Origin: Chloroflexota bacterium
GTDB lineage: Bacteria; Chloroflexota; Anaerolineae; Aggregatilineales; Phototrophicaceae
Assembly: GCA_011523515.1 (NCBI GenBank)
Contig: WTGO01000125.1
Location: forward strand, 1 to 44,551
Direction of reading: 5' to 3'
DNA length: 44,551 nucleotides
Below, in pieces: positions 41,402-44,551 of this stretch. The notes under the pieces are model-generated. The model had not been told where the DNA came from, ran no database searches, and saw only the letters and a program-made list of their open reading frames with translations. Every line of letters starts with the position of its first letter. Position 1 is the stretch's first letter. Both the position numbers and the translations under genes were made by a program.

Positions 41402-42061
41402 TCAGGCGGTAGCGAATTCCACCCCGCCCTTGGCGCTGCGCACGGCATTCACCAGGATGCGCGCCCGGCTGCGCAGCCGGGATTTTGACCAGGTTCCATC
41501 GCCCACAAGCCAGCCGCCCATGCCGCAAGCGACCGCGCCGGCCTGGATGAATTCGCGGGCGTTCTGGTCGTCCATGGCGCCATTGCATATGAAGGTCATA
41601 TGTTTCAGTGGGCCGAACATCGCCGTGAAATAGTCGACGCCGAGCGCGCCGATGGGAAAGAGCTTCAGCAGCGGGACCCCCATTTCCCAGGCGGCCACTG
41701 CCTCGGAAGGCGTCGCCACGCCCGGGCCCATCAATACGCCGCCATCCATGACCACGCTTACGATTTCCGGCTGAAAGGCGGGCGAAACGACAAAGTCGGC
41801 GCCGGCATCAAGCACTGCTTTCGCCGCGTCCACATCAAGTACCGTGCCCATGCCCACGCAAACGGCAGTGCCAAACTCGTCTTTTATCGCCCGCATGGCG
41901 GCGATCGGCTCGTCCGAATTCATCATCATCTCAAAGACGCGGATGCCTTCGTTGAGCAGCACTTCGCAGACGCGCAGCGCGACATCCGGCGGAAATGCGC
42001 CGCGCATTCCAGCGACTATACCGCCGGACTCGATGGCGCTCAGCGCATCCTCAGCGTTCAT
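41402..42061 (-). CDS. KDPG/KHG-type aldolase
   Basis: Class I aldolase, 219 residues, that splits 2-keto-3-deoxy-(phospho)gluconate or a related sugar acid to pyruvate plus an aldehyde. Schiff-base lysine K133 in LLKLFPIG, E44 in VFEMMMN, GMGTVL and PGVATPSE are all present. The MMMN stretch replaces the usual TLRT-like phosphate/substrate strand, so the substrate may differ from KDPG. GGGAG five bases before the ATG. First gene of the - strand operon and divergent from glycerate kinase. Confidence 0.85.
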   Translation of the reverse strand: MNAEDALSAIESGGIVAGMRGAFPPDVALRVCEVLLNEGIRVFEMMMNSDEPIAAMRAIKDEFGTAVCVGMGTVLDVDAAKAVLDAGADFVVSPAFQPEIVSVVMDGGVLMGPGVATPSEAVAAWEMGVPLLKLFPIGALGVDYFTAMFGPLKHMTFICNGAMDDQNAREFIQAGAVACGMGGWLVGDGTWSKSRLRSRARILVNAVRSAKGGVEFATA

Positions 42062-42085
42062 CTACGCTCCCTTTCATCAACTGTC

Positions 42086-42109
42086 TTCGTCTGTTGTTTT
42101 CGTCTGTTG
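42086..42109. repeat. TTCGTCTGTTG direct repeat, possible operator
   Basis: Two identical 11-base copies (42086-42096, 42099-42109), 13 bases apart, directly before the + strand -10 box and inside the leader of the - strand gene. Placement fits a shared regulator site. Confidence 0.45.
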
Positions 42110-42116
42110 CTATAAT
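42108..42116 (+). promoter_or_regulatory. Extended -10 promoter for glycerate kinase
   Basis: TGCTATAAT is a perfect extended -10 element (TGnTATAAT), 66 bases before the glycerate kinase ATG. The -35 area is occupied by the direct repeat and lacks a consensus box, suggesting activator dependence or operator control. Confidence 0.6.
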
Positions 42117-42136
42117 CTACTCGCGAGCCTAAGTTT

Positions 42137-42165
42137 ATCATAGAGTTTGCGGCGCCAGTTGCCAA
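42137..42165 (-). promoter_or_regulatory. Sigma-70 promoter for the aldolase-glycosidase operon
   Basis: On the - strand: TTGGCA (42165-42160), a 17-base spacer and TATGAT (42142-42137). Optimal spacing and 5-of-6 matches in both boxes. It gives a leader of about 70 bases before the aldolase ATG at 42061, across the direct repeats. Confidence 0.6.
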
Positions 42166-42181
42166 TGAAGGACGTGAATCC

Positions 42182-43330
42182 ATGAAGATACTCATCGCCG
42201 CCGGCGCGTTCAAACAGAGCCTCAGCGCCGGCGAAGTCTGTGCCGCCATTGCAGCCGGCCTGCAGCAGTCCGGGCTGGGCGCGGACCTGGTGCAATTGCC
42301 GATAGCTGATGGCGGCAACGGCACGCTGGACGCCTTCCTGGCTGCCGGCGGCGAACGCGTGACCATGACCGTTCTCGACCCGCTGGGCCGCCCGATCCAA
42401 GCCGACTACGGTCTGCTGGACGAAGGAGAGACAGCGGTCATCGAAATGGCGCTGGCGTCCGGGCTGGAGCTGCTGGCGCCGGATGAGTTGAACCCGATGG
42501 TCGCCTCGACTTACGGAACAGGACAGCTGATGGCGGACGCGCTGGAGCATGGCGCCGAACGCTTCATCGTCGGCATGGGCGGTAGCGCGACGGTGGACGG
42601 CGGCATGGGCTGCCTGCAAGCCCTGGGGCTGCGTCTGCTGGACGAGCAAGGACAAGAGGTTCCGGCCGGCGGGGCAGGACTGGCGCAAATTGCGACCTTT
42701 GACTTCAGCGGAATGGATCCGTGCTGGCGCAAGGCGCAGATCGTCATCGCTTCCGATGTGGACAATCCGACACTGGGAGATTATGGCGCGGCGCGGATTT
42801 TCGGCCCGCAGAAGGGCGCCGACGCGCAGATGGTTGAGCAGCTGGAGCAGAATCTCACCCACTGCTTCACCCGCCTATATGAGCAGCACAGGATTGATAT
42901 GCGGCAGGTAAAGGGCGGCGGCGCAGCGGGCGCATTCGCCGCCGGATTGATGGCCTTTTTGTCCTGCGAGATCGTATCGGGTATTGACATGGTGCTGGCG
43001 AGGAACCGCTTTGAAGACAGATTAGCAGAGGCCTCGCTGGTGATTACCGGAGAGGGCCAGATCGACGCGCAGACGCTGGGCGGCAAGGGCCCGCTGGGCG
43101 TGGCGAATGTTGCGGCGGCGCAAGGCGTACCGACAATCGCCATCGTGGGCGGCCTGAACATCGACGACGCGCAATTGCACGCCGCAGGGGTGCAGGCCGC
43201 CTTCTCCATCGTCGACAAGCCCATGCCCTTGCAGGCCGCGCTGGACGATGCGGCGGACCTCCTGAGGCGCGCGGCGCTGCGGCTTGGGTATGTGCTAAAA
43301 CTGACACATCAAACTGACTGTACAGCTTAA
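42182..43330 (+). CDS. Glycerate kinase
   Basis: Type GarK/GlxK kinase that phosphorylates D-glycerate, usually to 2-phosphoglycerate. 382 residues. FKQSLSAGEV near the N-terminus, PIADGGNGTLDA (family consensus ADGGEGT; here Asn for Glu at 46), GMGGSATVDGGMG, ASDVDNPTLG, GGGAAGAFAAG and TGEGQIDAQTLGGKGP are all in the expected order. AAGGA precedes the ATG. Divergent from the aldolase: glyceraldehyde or tartronate semialdehyde from that reaction could reach glycolysis through this enzyme. Confidence 0.9.
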   Translation: MKILIAAGAFKQSLSAGEVCAAIAAGLQQSGLGADLVQLPIADGGNGTLDAFLAAGGERVTMTVLDPLGRPIQADYGLLDEGETAVIEMALASGLELLAPDELNPMVASTYGTGQLMADALEHGAERFIVGMGGSATVDGGMGCLQALGLRLLDEQGQEVPAGGAGLAQIATFDFSGMDPCWRKAQIVIASDVDNPTLGDYGAARIFGPQKGADAQMVEQLEQNLTHCFTRLYEQHRIDMRQVKGGGAAGAFAAGLMAFLSCEIVSGIDMVLARNRFEDRLAEASLVITGEGQIDAQTLGGKGPLGVANVAAAQGVPTIAIVGGLNIDDAQLHAAGVQAAFSIVDKPMPLQAALDDAADLLRRAALRLGYVLKLTHQTDCTA

Positions 43331-43409
43331 CCAGCGCGCAATGTCGACCTGGTTTCGGCTACCATCTCCGCCCAAGCTGCCCTAGAATGCGCGCAGAAGG
43401 GGGCGGCTG

Positions 43410-44504
43410 ATGGGGCGTATCGTACTTAAATTGGGCACCAGCGTGCTAACCAAAGGCACCGAGCGGCTGAATCGCCAGCGCATGCTGGAATTGGTGCAAC
43501 AGGTCGCTGAGTTGCATACCGCCGGTCACGAGCTGATCGTGGTCTCGTCGGGCGCGCAGATGGCTGGCCGCGAACGCCTGGGCTATCCCGATTTGGGCAA
43601 GTCGGTGCCGGCCAAGCAAATGCTGAGCGCGGTGGGTCAGAGCCACCTGATGCGCGTATATCAGGACCTGTTCGATATCTTCGCCATCAGCGCGGCGCAG
43701 ATCCTGCTAACGCGCGATGACCTCAGCGACCGCGTACGCTACCTTAATGCGCGCGACACGCTCGACACCCTGATCGAGCAGAAAATCATCCCGATTGTGA
43801 ACGAGAATGACACCATCGCGACCGAGGAAATCCGAGTCGGCGACAATGACAACCTGTCGGCGCTGGTCGCCAGCGTGGTGGACGCCGACCTCCTGATTAT
43901 TCTGACTGATCAACCGGGCATCTTCACGGATGATCCGCGCAAGAATCCGGCCGCGGCGCTGATCCAGAATGTGGCGCAGATCTCCGACGATTTATTCGAC
44001 ATCGCCGGCGGCGCGGGCAGCAGCGTCGGCACCGGCGGCATGGTCACCAAAGTTCAAGCCGCGCAGATCGCCAGCCGCAGCGGCATCAAGACAGTCATCG
44101 CCAGCGGCAGTGAACGCGAGGTGGTCAGCCGCATCGTCGCAGGCGAGCAAATCGGCACCACAATTGATCCGGCGCACGATCGCTCCGACAGTCGCAAGCG
44201 CTGGCTGCTCACCGATCGCACGCAAGGTACGCTGGTCGTTGACGGCGGCGCGGCGAGAGTCTTGCTACAAGGCGGAGCCAGCCTGTTACCCGTCGGCATC
44301 CGCGAGGTGATTGGCGACTTTGAACGCGGCGCGACTCTGACGGTGCTATCGCCCGATGGCCGTGAGATCGCTCACGGGCTCAGCAACTACAAAAGCGATG
44401 ATCTGCGCAGAATCTGTGGTCGCAAGTCCAGCGAGATTGCGGCCATCCTCGGTTACAGCTACGGCGATGCCGCGCTGCATCGCAATAATCTGGCGCTGCT
44501 ATAA
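43410..44504 (+). CDS. proB: Glutamate 5-kinase
   Basis: First enzyme of proline synthesis, phosphorylating the gamma-carboxyl of glutamate. 364 residues: amino-acid-kinase domain (GRIVLKLGTSVL, IVVSSGAQMAG, PIVNENDTIA, GDNDNLSALVA, ILTDQPGIFTDDPR, GTGGMVTKVQAA) and a C-terminal PUA domain (about 275-355). The feedback-inhibition region is intact in outline. AAGGGGG seven bases before the ATG. proA is not in the window and might follow. Confidence 0.94.
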   Translation: MGRIVLKLGTSVLTKGTERLNRQRMLELVQQVAELHTAGHELIVVSSGAQMAGRERLGYPDLGKSVPAKQMLSAVGQSHLMRVYQDLFDIFAISAAQILLTRDDLSDRVRYLNARDTLDTLIEQKIIPIVNENDTIATEEIRVGDNDNLSALVASVVDADLLIILTDQPGIFTDDPRKNPAAALIQNVAQISDDLFDIAGGAGSSVGTGGMVTKVQAAQIASRSGIKTVIASGSEREVVSRIVAGEQIGTTIDPAHDRSDSRKRWLLTDRTQGTLVVDGGAARVLLQGGASLLPVGIREVIGDFERGATLTVLSPDGREIAHGLSNYKSDDLRRICGRKSSEIAAILGYSYGDAALHRNNLALL

Positions 44505-44551
44505 GGCTTGTCCGATAATTAGTGGATGAGGGTTGCCATCGCCCCATCAAG

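Overview
The window reads as a chromosomal segment of a bacterium, most likely an aerobic member of the Chloroflexota (Anaerolineae-like). This is inferred from a b6-type cytochrome b with a long tail, a System I cytochrome c maturation (Ccm) set whose CcmE has a cysteine in place of the haem-binding histidine, an ArsA-type ATPase with an HSP20-like tail, extended ribosomal protein L9, and tandem PslG-like glycosidases beside a GT-C glycosyltransferase. No rRNA, tRNA, CRISPR array, transposase or phage gene was seen.

Region 1 (about 1-14.8 kb, all + strand) is one long respiratory and cytochrome-assembly block. It holds a Tat-dependent Rieske protein, cytochrome b, a di-haem cytochrome c and a mono-haem paralogue of its second domain. 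Two small membrane proteins follow, then CcmE, CcmF, CcmH, a CcmG-like thioredoxin, a CcmI-like stub, a large haem lipoprotein, CcmA, CcmB, CcmC and a secreted protein whose tail resembles CcmD. Many junctions overlap by 1-4 bases, so translational coupling is likely. The Ccm products would mature the cytochromes made by the first genes.

Region 2 (14.9-24.1 kb) is a mixed housekeeping stretch: a small acidic protein, the ArsA-like ATPase, a VOC/glyoxalase protein, an AlkC-type alkylation repair protein, a CehA/McbA-type PHP metallohydrolase, XseA/XseB (exonuclease VII) and an RlmI-type rRNA methyltransferase. It contains two short palindromic intergenic repeats.

Region 3 (24.1-32.0 kb) alternates conserved genes (SDR oxidoreductase, MurJ, L9, RodZ-like, RimO) with two visibly A+T-richer insertions. 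One is an intact AlbA_2/Schlafen-type protein (24144-25418). The other is a gene split over two frames (29854-30512). Both look horizontally acquired.

Region 4 (32.0-42.1 kb, all - strand) is a probable operon starting at a KDPG-type aldolase. It continues through three tandem membrane-anchored PslG/GH39-like glycosidases, a GT-C glycosyltransferase, RNase Z and an O-methyltransferase. It is the best candidate for an undescribed system, possibly surface polysaccharide synthesis and trimming. Divergent from it, on the + strand, are glycerate kinase and glutamate 5-kinase (ProB). The aldolase/glycerate kinase intergenic region carries two facing promoter-like signals and a 13-base-period direct repeat, which suggests joint control of a sugar-acid pathway.
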